This document shows positions 1 through 9,815 of a DNA stretch of 64,000 nucleotides, piece by piece. This stretch comes from Bradyrhizobium rifense (lineage in GTDB: Bacteria; Pseudomonadota; Alphaproteobacteria; Rhizobiales; Xanthobacteraceae): the NCBI RefSeq assembly GCF_008123425.1, contig NZ_VSSS01000026.1:61730-125729 (forward strand), in the 5' to 3' direction. How positions within the stretch are numbered: position 1 is the stretch's first letter; every line of letters begins with the position of its first letter. The notes under the pieces are model-generated. The model was given only the letters and a program-made list of their open reading frames with translations, did not search any database and was not told the DNA's origin. A program made the translations under genes and the position numbers.

Positions 1-3000
1 TATAAGAGACAGGCCCTGTACCGCGGCACGGCCAATGCCGACGACACCACGAGCCTGACGCTCGCCAACACGTCGAGCGTGCTCGGCGTGCAAAACATCT
101 TCCTGGGAGCAACCCAGGCGCAGGTCACTGCCGCCGGCAACGGCAGCAACTACAATCCGTATCTGGACATCTTCAGCGCCAAGAACAGCGACAACCACAG
201 CCACACCAGCGGAACCGGCGATGTCGCGCTCAATGGCCTGGTGGTGGCGGGCATCAACGACGATGTGACGATCACGATCGAGCTGGGCGCCACCACGCCG
301 ACCTTGAGCACAACCAGTCCTTACTCGTCGCTGACCAACGGCGGCTCATCGGTTCTCGAATACGTCTCCGACGTCAATCACTTCAATCCGGTGATGAGCT
401 GGAACCACCAGACGGTCCAGTACACCGTCGTCCCCAGCTTCAATCCCTACCAGCTGATCGTCAACCAGCTGGTGTCGCTGACCGGCCTGACCGCGGCGCA
501 AATCCGCTCCAGGCTCGCGACGTCATCGATCGCGAACCCGGCCGCGATGTCGCCCTCCGGGACCGATCCGACCGGCGACATCCAGCGCCAGATCAACACA
601 TTGATCCAGCAGGCGCCCTTTACGACCGACGCTGCGGGTAACGCCTTCGCGCTCGGCGACATGCTGGTATCCGCCGGCAACGTCTCGATCCTGGCGCAGA
701 AGCTGACCGGGAACAGCGGCACGAATCCCGCTGCGCCGGCCGTCATCGCGCGCAGCTCGCCGATGATCAAGATCGAGAACAAGGGTCTCGACTTCATGGA
801 CCTGAACAACCTCACGATCACCAATGTGAGCGGAGGCAACATCACCTATCGCCAGATCGATCATGTCGATCCGGATTCGCATTCCAACGTGACCTTCACC
901 GCCACGCCGAGCGCGTCGCCGCTGATCGACATCTCGGCCACCTACAACCGCCTGGATGCCGTCACCGGCCAGGCCGTCGACCAGAACGGCAACGCGCTCA
1001 CCAGCACGCCTGACATCTATCTGGACGGGGCCATCATCAACGACAACGGCGTGCTCAAGATCACCAACAATTCGGGCAGCGTTGTCGCGTCGCAGGCCAT
1101 GAATGCCGCGACCATCCAGATGGTGGTGCCCAAAGGCTCGTTCACCTTCCTCGGCGGTCTCGGGAGCTTCAAGGACACCAACGGCACCGTCGCCGATCAA
1201 TGGGCGAGTACGGAATTCAAGCCGGGTGACAACGACACGCTGACGGCGGTGATGTTGGCGGCGACCTATCTTGGCGCCTACGGCGATTACGCGACCAGCC
1301 CGCACATCGCCGGGGGCGGCAATCACCCGTATTTCTACTATTGCTGCGTCGACGGCAATACCGGCGTTCAGCAAACGGCCGCCAACAGCACGATCTTCAC
1401 CGCGCGCCTGCTGGATCTGTATTTCGACGGCACCTCGCTCTATTCGGCGATCTTCCTGCCGGCGGGCCAGGGCGCGCCAGGCGACGGAAATCAGAACGCC
1501 GGCAGCGTGCCGTACCCCGCCACGCTCGCAGTCATCGAGGGTCCGACGACGCAGACCATCACGACCGCTCCGTGGCATCAGCACGACTATGACGGCCAGG
1601 GAGTCTACAGCGGCACGACCAACGGTACGAGCACATACTCCACCCCGTTCAATTGTGCGAACTGCGATGCCTACTTCCAGGTCATCAACATCCAGCCGGC
1701 CGCGATCACGCCGGTCACCGCGGCTGCGCCGCGAGTCCAGCCTCAAAACGATGCGCAGATCATCGGCAAGGCGATCATCATCTCGGCGTCCGTGATCAAC
1801 ATCAACGGCACCCTCCAGAGCGGCTCGAGCAGCAATTACTCGGTCAACATCGGCGGCAACGCCCTGAGGGACATCAACATTCTCAAGAGCGGCACGGGCC
1901 TTGCCCAGGCCCAGGCCAATGCGCAGCACGGCGTCTATTGGGACATCCCGGTTGGCGATCTGACGACCTCGGGCACTGGCGACGCCGCGATCGGGGCGAA
2001 GTACAACGTTCTTACCGACCAGATCGTCCTGAACAGCGTGGTGCAGGGCTCGGGCGGCTACATCTATTTGAACGGCAAGATCATCTCGACCTCGACCCAG
2101 GACGGCCAGTTGCAGGGCAAGCTCGTGATCAACGGCGGCGCCGGCACGGTCACGGTCAACAACAGCACCGGCCTGCAACTCGTCACCAACACCATCAACA
2201 CCGGCGTCACCACCCCGAGCGTGATCGAGATCGTCGATCAGCTCAAGCAGCAGACCAAGTGGTACGTGTTCGATCCCACCGCTGCGGCGGGCCAGCAGGT
2301 GTCGACCTATGTGACCAACAGCGTCGATGCAAACCAGTACACCGGCTCGATGCTCACCGGTGTCAGCGGTACGGCGGGTGTCCAGTACGCGCCGCAGGCC
2401 AATATGCTTTATCAGTGGGTCGACACGGCGACGCTGGATCGTTCGCCGACCAGCACGCAGTTCGACTACGGCTGGACTTATACCGGCGCGCATCCTTGGA
2501 ACCGCACGGTCAGTCTGGTGTCCGGTACGCAGGCCTCCAACTACCAGGAAGTCGTCACCGCGACCGGCAGCTATTACACTCCGAACGACAGCAGGCCGGG
2601 CAACAACGGGCAGAACACCCATTCCAACGCGTGTTGCGGCGCGGACTCCCAGTTCAACTGGTACCAGGAGATCTACACGCACCTGACCCTGACGCTGACC
2701 AACACGGTCAAGGCGTCGAACCCGATCAACATCCAGTTCAACGGCGGCAGCACCAGCACGGTGGCGGTCACTTCGAACTCCAGCATCGTCCTCAACGGGT
2801 CGGTCAACAACCAGCAGGGCACGACCTCGTTCACGGCGACCGGCGCCAACTCGTCGATCACGGTCGGCGCGAACGCGAACAACCCGGTGATCTCCGGCAC
2901 CAGCGTCAGCCTGTCGGCGCCGGGCGGCATCGGCACGCTCGGCGCCAACGGGACACCGGTCCAGGTGCAGCTCTATGGCGGCAGCCTGACCGCCAATTCG

Positions 3001-6000
3001 ATCGACCACGACATCTCGATCGCCGCGATCGGCGCGCTCTCGATCAACCAGGTGAAGGTTGCCCCGACCGTCACCGGCCACGCGCCGCAGGGCAGCGTCT
3101 TCCTCTCGGCCATCGGCGACATCAACTCGGCGTCCCCCTACGACATCACCAACCCCGTCGTGATCGGCAAGAATATCGAGATCGATTCCGCCGCCGGTGC
3201 GATCGGAGCGACGAGCAGCGTCGTCAATGGCGCGTCGACGCTGACCAACATCAATCCGCTGGTGATCCAGGCGACGGGCACGGTTCAGACCAACGGCACC
3301 GTCGATGGCGGGGTTCTCGACAGCTCCTCGGCCACCGGCGCCTACATCGTCCAGTCCAAGGGCGATCTGCGCCTCGGCACGGTCCAGTCGACCGGCGGTC
3401 CGATCTTCCTGGAGGCGGCCGGCTCCGACGGCAACCAGGCCAACATCCTGAACGGCCGCGCGGCCGCCGGCATCACCGCGGCGGAGAGCGCGCATCTCCA
3501 GTCCGTCTGGGCCAATCTCGACCTGCTCAACGGCAACCCCGCCACCGCCGCCGTCAACAGCTACCAGTCCATGGTCACGTCGGCCTACAACGACTACTTC
3601 CAGCTCAAGAACATCGCCTTCGCGAACGGCAGCACCTACAACCCGACCTCGGTGGGTCTGACGGTGTTGAGGGCGCAGGTGGCGGCCAAGCTCGGCATCG
3701 ATCCTTCCAGGGTCACGACGACGGACATGCAAATCGAGGCCACGACGCGGTTCCTGAGGGATCAATTCCTGCTCGGCAAGATCAACACCGACCAGCTCAA
3801 GAGCTCGCTGGCGACCTTGCCCGGCGCGGCACCCGCAGATCCGCTGGCGACCGTGTTCGGCAGCTCGCTGTCGACGACCCTGTTCGCAAAACTGTTCGAC
3901 GGCGTGGCGACCGCCAATCAGCGGCTGCCGAGCAACGCGGCGCTGCAGACGGCGCTGAATGCCTACAATGCGAACTATACCTACACGCTCGCATCGACCG
4001 AGACGGTCTACAGCATCATTACCGCGGGCGCGCAGTGGACGCAGAGCCAGCTTGCCTACACGGTCTCGTCGTCGGCCGTCGGCGCGGCGCCGCCGCCGAT
4101 CGACACGAACGTTGCGGCCAATATCAGCGCAAGCCAGATCATGCTCTACGCGCCGCATGGTTCGGTCGGCAATTCGGCCGCGCCCCAGACGTTCACCTTC
4201 ACCAGCGTCGATTCCTCGTCGCTGACCACGGATCAGAGGGCTTTGCTCTCCTCGGCCGGTCCCGGTCAGCTCACCGTCGGCGCGACCACGGATCCGACGA
4301 CCCATGTCGTGACCTATACGGTCAGCCTGTCGCAGCAAAACCTCGTCCTCCTCGACAACCCGACCGCGATCTCGGCCAACGCGTTGTCGAACATCTATCT
4401 CGGCAGCAAGAACAGCCTCTCGCTCGGCGGCGTCACCGCGAGCTACGGCCCGATCGCGGCGGCGCAGGCTAACGGCATCCAGGTGACCGGCCGCGGCGAC
4501 GTCAAGCTCGATGCCGTGACCGGCATCACCGCTGCCGCCGGCGTGACCGGCGTGCCCGTGATCTCAGGTGATATCGCCAACCTGACCCTGATCGCCGAGC
4601 ACGGCAATATCGGCGCGCCCGGGGCCGCCGGAAGCAATCCCGCGAGCAACGCGAATGCGATCCAGATCGCCTTTGCCAGCCCGGCCAACGACCAGCTCGA
4701 CCAGGTCTCGTCCGGGCAGGGCATCTATGTGAAGCAGACCACCGGCGATCTCATCCTCGGCAACATCTCTGCCGGCAACGAGATTCAGCTCGCCGCGACC
4801 GGCAGCATCTACGGCGAGGCCGGTTTCTCGGACCGTACCGCAATCCACATTCTGGGCACCGACCTCGACCTGCGCGCCGGCGGCAATATCGGCTTCAACG
4901 GCTCGACCTTCCAGCCGCTGCAGGTGAATATCTCCGGCGCCGTCACCGGCTCTGCGGGCGGCGCTTTCAGCCTTCTCGCGGTCACCGGCGACATGGGGGT
5001 CGGCACCAGCGGTGCCTATGGATCGCTGACGGCGGGCGGCGCGATGACGTTGAACGTGGCGCGCGGCGCGCTCACCATCAATGCCGACCTCACCAGCGAC
5101 GGCTTGATGCAGCTCCTTGCCAACCGCGGCATCACCTTCACCGCCGGCACCAGCACCGCGCCGGTGGTTGCGACCAGCACTTCCGGCGGGGTGACGCTGG
5201 TGGCCGCGACGCTGTCGATGGGCGCCTATTCGGCCATCAACGCTGCCGGGACGATTTCGGTGACGACCACGGGCGATGCGACGATCGGTCAGCTGAATTC
5301 GTCGCAGTCCTATGCCGCGGCCGGCAACGCGCCGTCGATCATCGTCACCGCCGGCGGCGTCGCCTCGCTCGGAGCGATCCTCGACAATGGCGACGGCCAA
5401 ACCAAGTTCGTCGCGTCCGGCTCGGGCGCCGAACTTTCGTTGAGCGCGTCGAACGGAATCGGCACCGCGACGAATCGGTTCATCTTCAGCGCGGCGCGGC
5501 TCTCGGCAAGCGCGAGCGCCGGCCACGTTTACCTGAAGGCGCTCACTGACACCGAGGCGAGCCTGCTCTCGGCGGTCAACGGCATCGTCGACATCCTCGG
5601 CACCGGCGGCCTCACGCTCGACCAGGTGGCCGCGGGCACGGCTGTGGGCGCGAGCGGCAGCTTCAGCGCCGTCACCGCCAACGGCAGCATCGTGATCGGG
5701 ACCGCCAGCAGCAGCGGCTTGCAGACGATCCACGCCAGCCAGAACGTGACGTTCAACGCGCTCGCTTCCACCGGCAATGCCGGCGACGTCGGCAACATCA
5801 ACGTCACCGCCGACAACGGCTTCATCCTGGCGCAGACGGTGACGTCAGGCGGGGCGACGACGCTGGGCTCGCTCTCCGCCAATGGCTCGGCGACGCTGTC
5901 GGCTGCCACGACCATCACCGGCAACACGCTTGCGGCGACGACCGGCTCAGGCCTGCTGACCGCCGGCGGCCCGATCAACTGGAACGTCCTCAACGTCGCA

Positions 6001-8106
6001 ACGACGCTGGGCGCGATAGCGAGCCAGGGCAGCATCACCTTGCAGACCGCGCAGAGCGGAGGCTCGCAGACCATCCACGCCCACGACAATTTGACCTTCA
6101 ACGCGCTGACGGCGACGGGCATCAATGGCGACGTCGGCAACGTCAACGTCACCGCTGACAATGGCTTCATTCTGGCGCAGACGGTGACGTCGGGCGGCGT
6201 TACGACGCTTGGCTCGATCTCCGCCAACGGCTCGGCGACGCTGCTGGCCGCCACGACCATCACCGGCAATACGCTTGCCGCGACGACCGGCTCAGGCCTG
6301 CTGACCGCCGGTGGCCCGATCAACTGGAACGTCCTCAACGTCGCGACGACGCTGGGCGCGACCGCGGGCCAGGGCAGCATCACCTTGCAGACCGCGCAGA
6401 GCGGCGGCACGCAGACCATCCGCGCCCACGACAATTTGACCTTCAACGCGCTGACGGCGACGGGCATCAATGGCGACGTCGGCAACGTCAACGTCACCGC
6501 CGACAACGGCTTCATCCTGGCGCAGACCGTGACGTCAGGCGGGGTGACGACGCTGGGTTCGGTCTCCGCCAACGGCTCGGCGACGCTGCTGGCCGCCACG
6601 ACCATCACCGGTAACACGCTTGCGGCGACGACCGGCTCAGGCCTGCTGACCGCCGGCGGCCCGATCAACTGGAACGTCCTCAACGTCGCGACGACGCTGG
6701 GCGCGACCGCGGGCCAGGGCAGCATCACCTTGCAGACCGCGCAGAGCGGGGGCTCGCAGACCATCCACGCCCACGACAATTTGACCTTCAACGCGCTGAC
6801 GGCGACGGGCATCAACGGCGACGTCGGCAACGTCAACGTCACCGCCGACAACGGCTTCATCCTGGCGCAGACGGTGATGTCAGGCGGCGTGCCGACGCTG
6901 GGTTCGGTCACGGCCAACGGCTCGGCGAAGCTGATCGCCGCCGGCACCAACATGGGTCATAACCTCACGGCCTCGACCGGCAACGCGCTCCTGCAGGGCA
7001 CCGTCGTCAAGTGGGACAACCTCAACGTCGGCGGTACACTCGACATCACTGCGACGGCCGGAGGGATCACCCTCGGTACCGCCATCAGCGGTGGCACGCA
7101 GACCCTGCATGCCCACGACGACATCATCTTCAGCCAGCTCACCACGACGGGCATCCCGGGCGATGCCGGCGAGCTCATCGTCAAGTCCGACACCGGCTCG
7201 CTCCACGGCGGATCGATCACGGCCAACGGCGATACCCGTTTCGATGTAGCCGGGTCGGTCTCGTTCGACCGGATCAGCGGCGATGTCGTCAAGATGACCT
7301 CGTCGGGTGACCTGACCATCAACTGGGTCAGCGTGGTCAGGGAGCTCGACCTTGCCGCCGACACCATCACCGTCCGGGGTGAGCAGGTTCGCTCGAACCC
7401 ACCGGTTCCGTTGATCCTGAACATCACCGGCTACAATGGCGGCGTCGCGAAGTATGCCAACATCTCGATCGATCCTGATACCATCATCGTCAACAACTTC
7501 AGGGTGGTGGACGCGAACTTCCTGACCGATGCGCACTCCGTGACGATCCTGAACGGCTACGTCCCGGGCCAGCTCCTGCTCACCACCGCGACCGAGCAGG
7601 TGCTGCTGAACAACCGTACGCTGGCGCCGAGCAACGGGCCGACGCTTCAGCTCTACCAGCCGGACGGCGTGTTCACGCTGAGCCAGGTCGGCAACGCCAA
7701 CGTCACCAACGCCTATGTGGTGTTCTACACCGGTGATATCTCGGCAACAGTCTCCAATTACGGTTCGAGCCACGCCTGCTGCGGCAGCTACACGGGCGCC
7801 AGCATGGCGCGCAACGTCGCCGTCGATGGCGAGGGCTATGAGAGCATCGACACCTGGCTGGCGCAGAAGAGCGGGGCGGGAACATTCTACCAACTCGGTC
7901 TCTCCGGCCATGCACGGCTCGACGCATTGCTGACGCCGCGGCCGGTCGAGACCATCGGGTTTGGTCCCGCCGTGAACGTCGAAGGGCTCAGCGACATGCG
8001 CAAGCTGCGCCACCAGGGGCAGCGCACGGGGCGCCCGGGCTGGAAGGATGCTGCAATTGGTGCAATGACGAAGCCGGCGGTGAGTCGCCTCGCGGAGGCG
8101 TGGTAG
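1..8106 (+). CDS. Filamentous-haemagglutinin-like exoprotein (TpsA), 5' truncated by window edge
   Basis: The reading frame is open from the first base, so the true start, signal peptide and N-terminal TPS secretion domain lie upstream of the window; 2701 residues are visible. The protein is rich in Gly, Thr, Ser, Asn and Ala with short alternating beta-strand motifs, as expected of a right-handed beta-helix adhesin exported by two-partner secretion. A tandem array of about 115-residue units occupies bases 5752-7128. Cysteines, usually scarce in TpsA proteins, occur as vicinal pairs (bases 1342-1347, 2632-2637, 7777-7782) and one CxxC (1654-1665). The transporter gene starts 6 bp after its stop codon, which strongly supports the TpsA/TpsB assignment. 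The C-terminus has no visible toxin domain, so adhesion or biofilm function is more likely than contact-dependent inhibition. The specific target is unknown. Confidence 0.85.
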   Translation, partial: YKRQALYRGTANADDTTSLTLANTSSVLGVQNIFLGATQAQVTAAGNGSNYNPYLDIFSAKNSDNHSHTSGTGDVALNGLVVAGINDDVTITIELGATTPTLSTTSPYSSLTNGGSSVLEYVSDVNHFNPVMSWNHQTVQYTVVPSFNPYQLIVNQLVSLTGLTAAQIRSRLATSSIANPAAMSPSGTDPTGDIQRQINTLIQQAPFTTDAAGNAFALGDMLVSAGNVSILAQKLTGNSGTNPAAPAVIARSSPMIKIENKGLDFMDLNNLTITNVSGGNITYRQIDHVDPDSHSNVTFTATPSASPLIDISATYNRLDAVTGQAVDQNGNALTSTPDIYLDGAIINDNGVLKITNNSGSVVASQAMNAATIQMVVPKGSFTFLGGLGSFKDTNGTVADQWASTEFKPGDNDTLTAVMLAATYLGAYGDYATSPHIAGGGNHPYFYYCCVDGNTGVQQTAANSTIFTARLLDLYFDGTSLYSAIFLPAGQGAPGDGNQNAGSVPYPATLAVIEGPTTQTITTAPWHQHDYDGQGVYSGTTNGTSTYSTPFNCANCDAYFQVINIQPAAITPVTAAAPRVQPQNDAQIIGKAIIISASVININGTLQSGSSSNYSVNIGGNALRDINILKSGTGLAQAQANAQHGVYWDIPVGDLTTSGTGDAAIGAKYNVLTDQIVLNSVVQGSGGYIYLNGKIISTSTQDGQLQGKLVINGGAGTVTVNNSTGLQLVTNTINTGVTTPSVIEIVDQLKQQTKWYVFDPTAAAGQQVSTYVTNSVDANQYTGSMLTGVSGTAGVQYAPQANMLYQWVDTATLDRSPTSTQFDYGWTYTGAHPWNRTVSLVSGTQASNYQEVVTATGSYYTPNDSRPGNNGQNTHSNACCGADSQFNWYQEIYTHLTLTLTNTVKASNPINIQFNGGSTSTVAVTSNSSIVLNGSVNNQQGTTSFTATGANSSITVGANANNPVISGTSVSLSAPGGIGTLGANGTPVQVQLYGGSLTANSIDHDISIAAIGALSINQVKVAPTVTGHAPQGSVFLSAIGDINSASPYDITNPVVIGKNIEIDSAAGAIGATSSVVNGASTLTNINPLVIQATGTVQTNGTVDGGVLDSSSATGAYIVQSKGDLRLGTVQSTGGPIFLEAAGSDGNQANILNGRAAAGITAAESAHLQSVWANLDLLNGNPATAAVNSYQSMVTSAYNDYFQLKNIAFANGSTYNPTSVGLTVLRAQVAAKLGIDPSRVTTTDMQIEATTRFLRDQFLLGKINTDQLKSSLATLPGAAPADPLATVFGSSLSTTLFAKLFDGVATANQRLPSNAALQTALNAYNANYTYTLASTETVYSIITAGAQWTQSQLAYTVSSSAVGAAPPPIDTNVAANISASQIMLYAPHGSVGNSAAPQTFTFTSVDSSSLTTDQRALLSSAGPGQLTVGATTDPTTHVVTYTVSLSQQNLVLLDNPTAISANALSNIYLGSKNSLSLGGVTASYGPIAAAQANGIQVTGRGDVKLDAVTGITAAAGVTGVPVISGDIANLTLIAEHGNIGAPGAAGSNPASNANAIQIAFASPANDQLDQVSSGQGIYVKQTTGDLILGNISAGNEIQLAATGSIYGEAGFSDRTAIHILGTDLDLRAGGNIGFNGSTFQPLQVNISGAVTGSAGGAFSLLAVTGDMGVGTSGAYGSLTAGGAMTLNVARGALTINADLTSDGLMQLLANRGITFTAGTSTAPVVATSTSGGVTLVAATLSMGAYSAINAAGTISVTTTGDATIGQLNSSQSYAAAGNAPSIIVTAGGVASLGAILDNGDGQTKFVASGSGAELSLSASNGIGTATNRFIFSAARLSASASAGHVYLKALTDTEASLLSAVNGIVDILGTGGLTLDQVAAGTAVGASGSFSAVTANGSIVIGTASSSGLQTIHASQNVTFNALASTGNAGDVGNINVTADNGFILAQTVTSGGATTLGSLSANGSATLSAATTITGNTLAATTGSGLLTAGGPINWNVLNVATTLGAIASQGSITLQTAQSGGSQTIHAHDNLTFNALTATGINGDVGNVNVTADNGFILAQTVTSGGVTTLGSISANGSATLLAATTITGNTLAATTGSGLLTAGGPINWNVLNVATTLGATAGQGSITLQTAQSGGTQTIRAHDNLTFNALTATGINGDVGNVNVTADNGFILAQTVTSGGVTTLGSVSANGSATLLAATTITGNTLAATTGSGLLTAGGPINWNVLNVATTLGATAGQGSITLQTAQSGGSQTIHAHDNLTFNALTATGINGDVGNVNVTADNGFILAQTVMSGGVPTLGSVTANGSAKLIAAGTNMGHNLTASTGNALLQGTVVKWDNLNVGGTLDITATAGGITLGTAISGGTQTLHAHDDIIFSQLTTTGIPGDAGELIVKSDTGSLHGGSITANGDTRFDVAGSVSFDRISGDVVKMTSSGDLTINWVSVVRELDLAADTITVRGEQVRSNPPVPLILNITGYNGGVAKYANISIDPDTIIVNNFRVVDANFLTDAHSVTILNGYVPGQLLLTTATEQVLLNNRTLAPSNGPTLQLYQPDGVFTLSQVGNANVTNAYVVFYTGDISATVSNYGSSHACCGSYTGASMARNVAVDGEGYESIDTWLAQKSGAGTFYQLGLSGHARLDALLTPRPVETIGFGPAVNVEGLSDMRKLRHQGQRTGRPGWKDAAIGAMTKPAVSRLAEAW
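5752..7128 (+). repeat. Tandem array of four 345-bp coding repeats within the exoprotein gene
   Basis: The landmark TTCAACGCG (encoding Phe-Asn-Ala) recurs at 5752, 6097, 6442 and 6787, giving an exact 345-bp period (115 codons). A diverged fifth landmark follows at 7129, 342 bp later. The units starting at 6097 and 6442 are nearly identical at nucleotide level, while the first (5752) and last (6787) are more diverged. Each unit contains the segments GDVGNVNVTADNGF and LTAGGPINWNVLNV. In-frame near-identical units suggest recent duplication or homogenisation and a site of copy-number variation. Confidence 0.9.
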
Positions 8107-8112
8107 GTCGGG

Positions 8113-9807
8113 ATGCGGGTTCTGGGGCCAGCACTGGGGATCGGGCTTGCAGCGTCGAGCATCGTCGCCGCGCGCGCGCAGGTGCCGTCGATCAATCCCG
8201 GCGCGATCCAGAACGACATCGACCGCCAACGCCGCCAGATCGAACAGCAGAGTGAGCCACCCAAGCTGAACGGTCCGGCCGTGATCGGCGGTGCACGTGA
8301 GAAGTCGCCGCTGATGAAGCCGGGCGGTCCGAAATTCCGCCTGCGCAAGCTCGAATTCGACTCATCCAAATTCATCACGCCGGCCGAGCTGGACGAGATC
8401 GCGAAGAGATATGTCGGCAAGAACGTCGACATCGCGGCGCTGCTGCAGATCGTCGCCGATATCAATGCGATCTACACCGAGCGCGGCATCGTGACCGGCA
8501 TCGCGACTCTGCCGGATCAGGATCCCAAGGACGGGACGGTCAAGATCAAGCTCACCGAAGGTCGGCTCCAGAAGACGACCATCGAGGGCAACAAGCAGAC
8601 CCGCACCGACTACATCCTCCAGCGCGTCAAGGAACCGGAAGGCGAGGTCCTCGACGTTCCCAAACTCAATCGCGACGTGACCTGGTTCAACCGGACCAAC
8701 GACGTGCAGATCAAGGCGCTGCTCCAGCCCGGCGCGAGCTTCGGCCTGACCGACCTGCAGTTTGCAGTGATCGAGCCGCCGGTCGACACCTGGCAGCTCT
8801 TCGTCGACAATCAGGCCGCGGAGAATACGGGCCGCTGGGAAGGCGGCACCTTCTACAAGCGCCACGGCCTGTTCGGCGTCGACGACCGCCTGACCTTTTA
8901 CGGCGTCCGTTCCGACGGCAACCTCAACGGCAACGTTGCCTACAGCATCCCGGTCAACCCCTGGGGCGGCCGCGCCGGCGTCAGCTATACCGAAGGCAAG
9001 ATCAAGATCATCGACGGGCCCTTCGTTGCGCTCGACGTCACGGGACGGTCGAGCCAGGCCGCGGTCAATTTCAGCCAGCCGGTCTGGGTGACGCAGAATT
9101 GGCTGGTGCTGCTCAACGCCGCCGAGACCGAAGGCAAGACGGTGAGCCGGTTCTCGACCGTCGCGGTGACCGACGACCATTACGACAAGGCCACGGCAGG
9201 TGTCTCCGTGACCAATTCCGGCAACACCTATTCGATCACGGTCTCGCCCGCCGTCAACTACATCGAATGGCAAGACCACGTGCTCGGCAACAATCGCACG
9301 TTCAACACCTATACCGGCACGATGCTCGCGACCAGCACCGCTGGCCCCGCCAATTTCAGCACCAACGTGCTCGCAAGCTGGCAGTACACGCAGGAGAAGC
9401 TGCTGCCGGGCGACCAGATCTTCACGATCGGTGGTCCCACCACCGTGCGCGGTTATCCGACTAACGCCGCGTCCGGCGACAGCGGCTATTATTTCAATGC
9501 CGAGCTGCACTACAACTGGTCGCAATGGCTGAGGGGATTTGACACCTACATCTTCACTGACATGGGTGCGGTGTATTCGACGTTCCCCGGCGTCACGGAA
9601 CTGGCATCGGTCGGCGTCGGCTTCTCCTGGACGTATGCGCAGTTCATGACGTTCGAGGCCAATTACGCGACGCCACTGAAGATGGCGGTCTCGACCCAGC
9701 ATCACTACGAGGCCTATGGCCGCGTCATCTTCCGCCCGCTGCTGATGTTCGAGAAGCAGAAGAGCGCCACGCCTGTGGCGGCCATTGCCGACAAGAGCAA
9801 GTCTTAG
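8113..9807 (+). CDS. TpsB outer-membrane transporter of the FhaC/ShlB/HecB family
   Basis: This 564-residue protein should form the outer-membrane pore that secretes the upstream exoprotein. It has a signal peptide (hydrophobic stretch in residues 3-22, likely cleavage after Ala-Arg-Ala). POTRA-like periplasmic sequence follows at about residues 75-220, beginning FRLRKLEF. The rest is a 16-strand-type beta-barrel. The family signature VRGY, the tip of the conserved loop that folds into the pore, is present at about residue 445 (base 9445). Its size matches FhaC (about 560 residues). It starts 6 bp after the exoprotein stop and is presumably co-transcribed and translationally coupled. It ends 8 bp before the convergent bluB gene, and no intrinsic terminator is evident in that gap. 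Confidence 0.92.
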   Translation: MRVLGPALGIGLAASSIVAARAQVPSINPGAIQNDIDRQRRQIEQQSEPPKLNGPAVIGGAREKSPLMKPGGPKFRLRKLEFDSSKFITPAELDEIAKRYVGKNVDIAALLQIVADINAIYTERGIVTGIATLPDQDPKDGTVKIKLTEGRLQKTTIEGNKQTRTDYILQRVKEPEGEVLDVPKLNRDVTWFNRTNDVQIKALLQPGASFGLTDLQFAVIEPPVDTWQLFVDNQAAENTGRWEGGTFYKRHGLFGVDDRLTFYGVRSDGNLNGNVAYSIPVNPWGGRAGVSYTEGKIKIIDGPFVALDVTGRSSQAAVNFSQPVWVTQNWLVLLNAAETEGKTVSRFSTVAVTDDHYDKATAGVSVTNSGNTYSITVSPAVNYIEWQDHVLGNNRTFNTYTGTMLATSTAGPANFSTNVLASWQYTQEKLLPGDQIFTIGGPTTVRGYPTNAASGDSGYYFNAELHYNWSQWLRGFDTYIFTDMGAVYSTFPGVTELASVGVGFSWTYAQFMTFEANYATPLKMAVSTQHHYEAYGRVIFRPLLMFEKQKSATPVAAIADKSKS

Positions 9808-9815
9808 GACGCGCT

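Noticed and set aside
523..4338. Very long minus-strand open frame (about 1270 codons) opposite the exoprotein gene
   Set aside because: Composition is Arg/Asp/Gly-rich with no recognisable domain. It is explained by the strong GC codon bias and low-complexity composition of the true plus-strand gene.
5529..6953. Minus-strand repetitive open frame with Val/Ala/Pro-rich repeats
   Set aside because: It is the exact antisense of the 345-bp repeat array; the repetition comes from the plus-strand exoprotein gene.
9808..9815. Bidirectional terminator between the TPS transporter and bluB
   Set aside because: The 8-bp gap and flanking sequence show no convincing GC-rich stem with a U-run on either strand.
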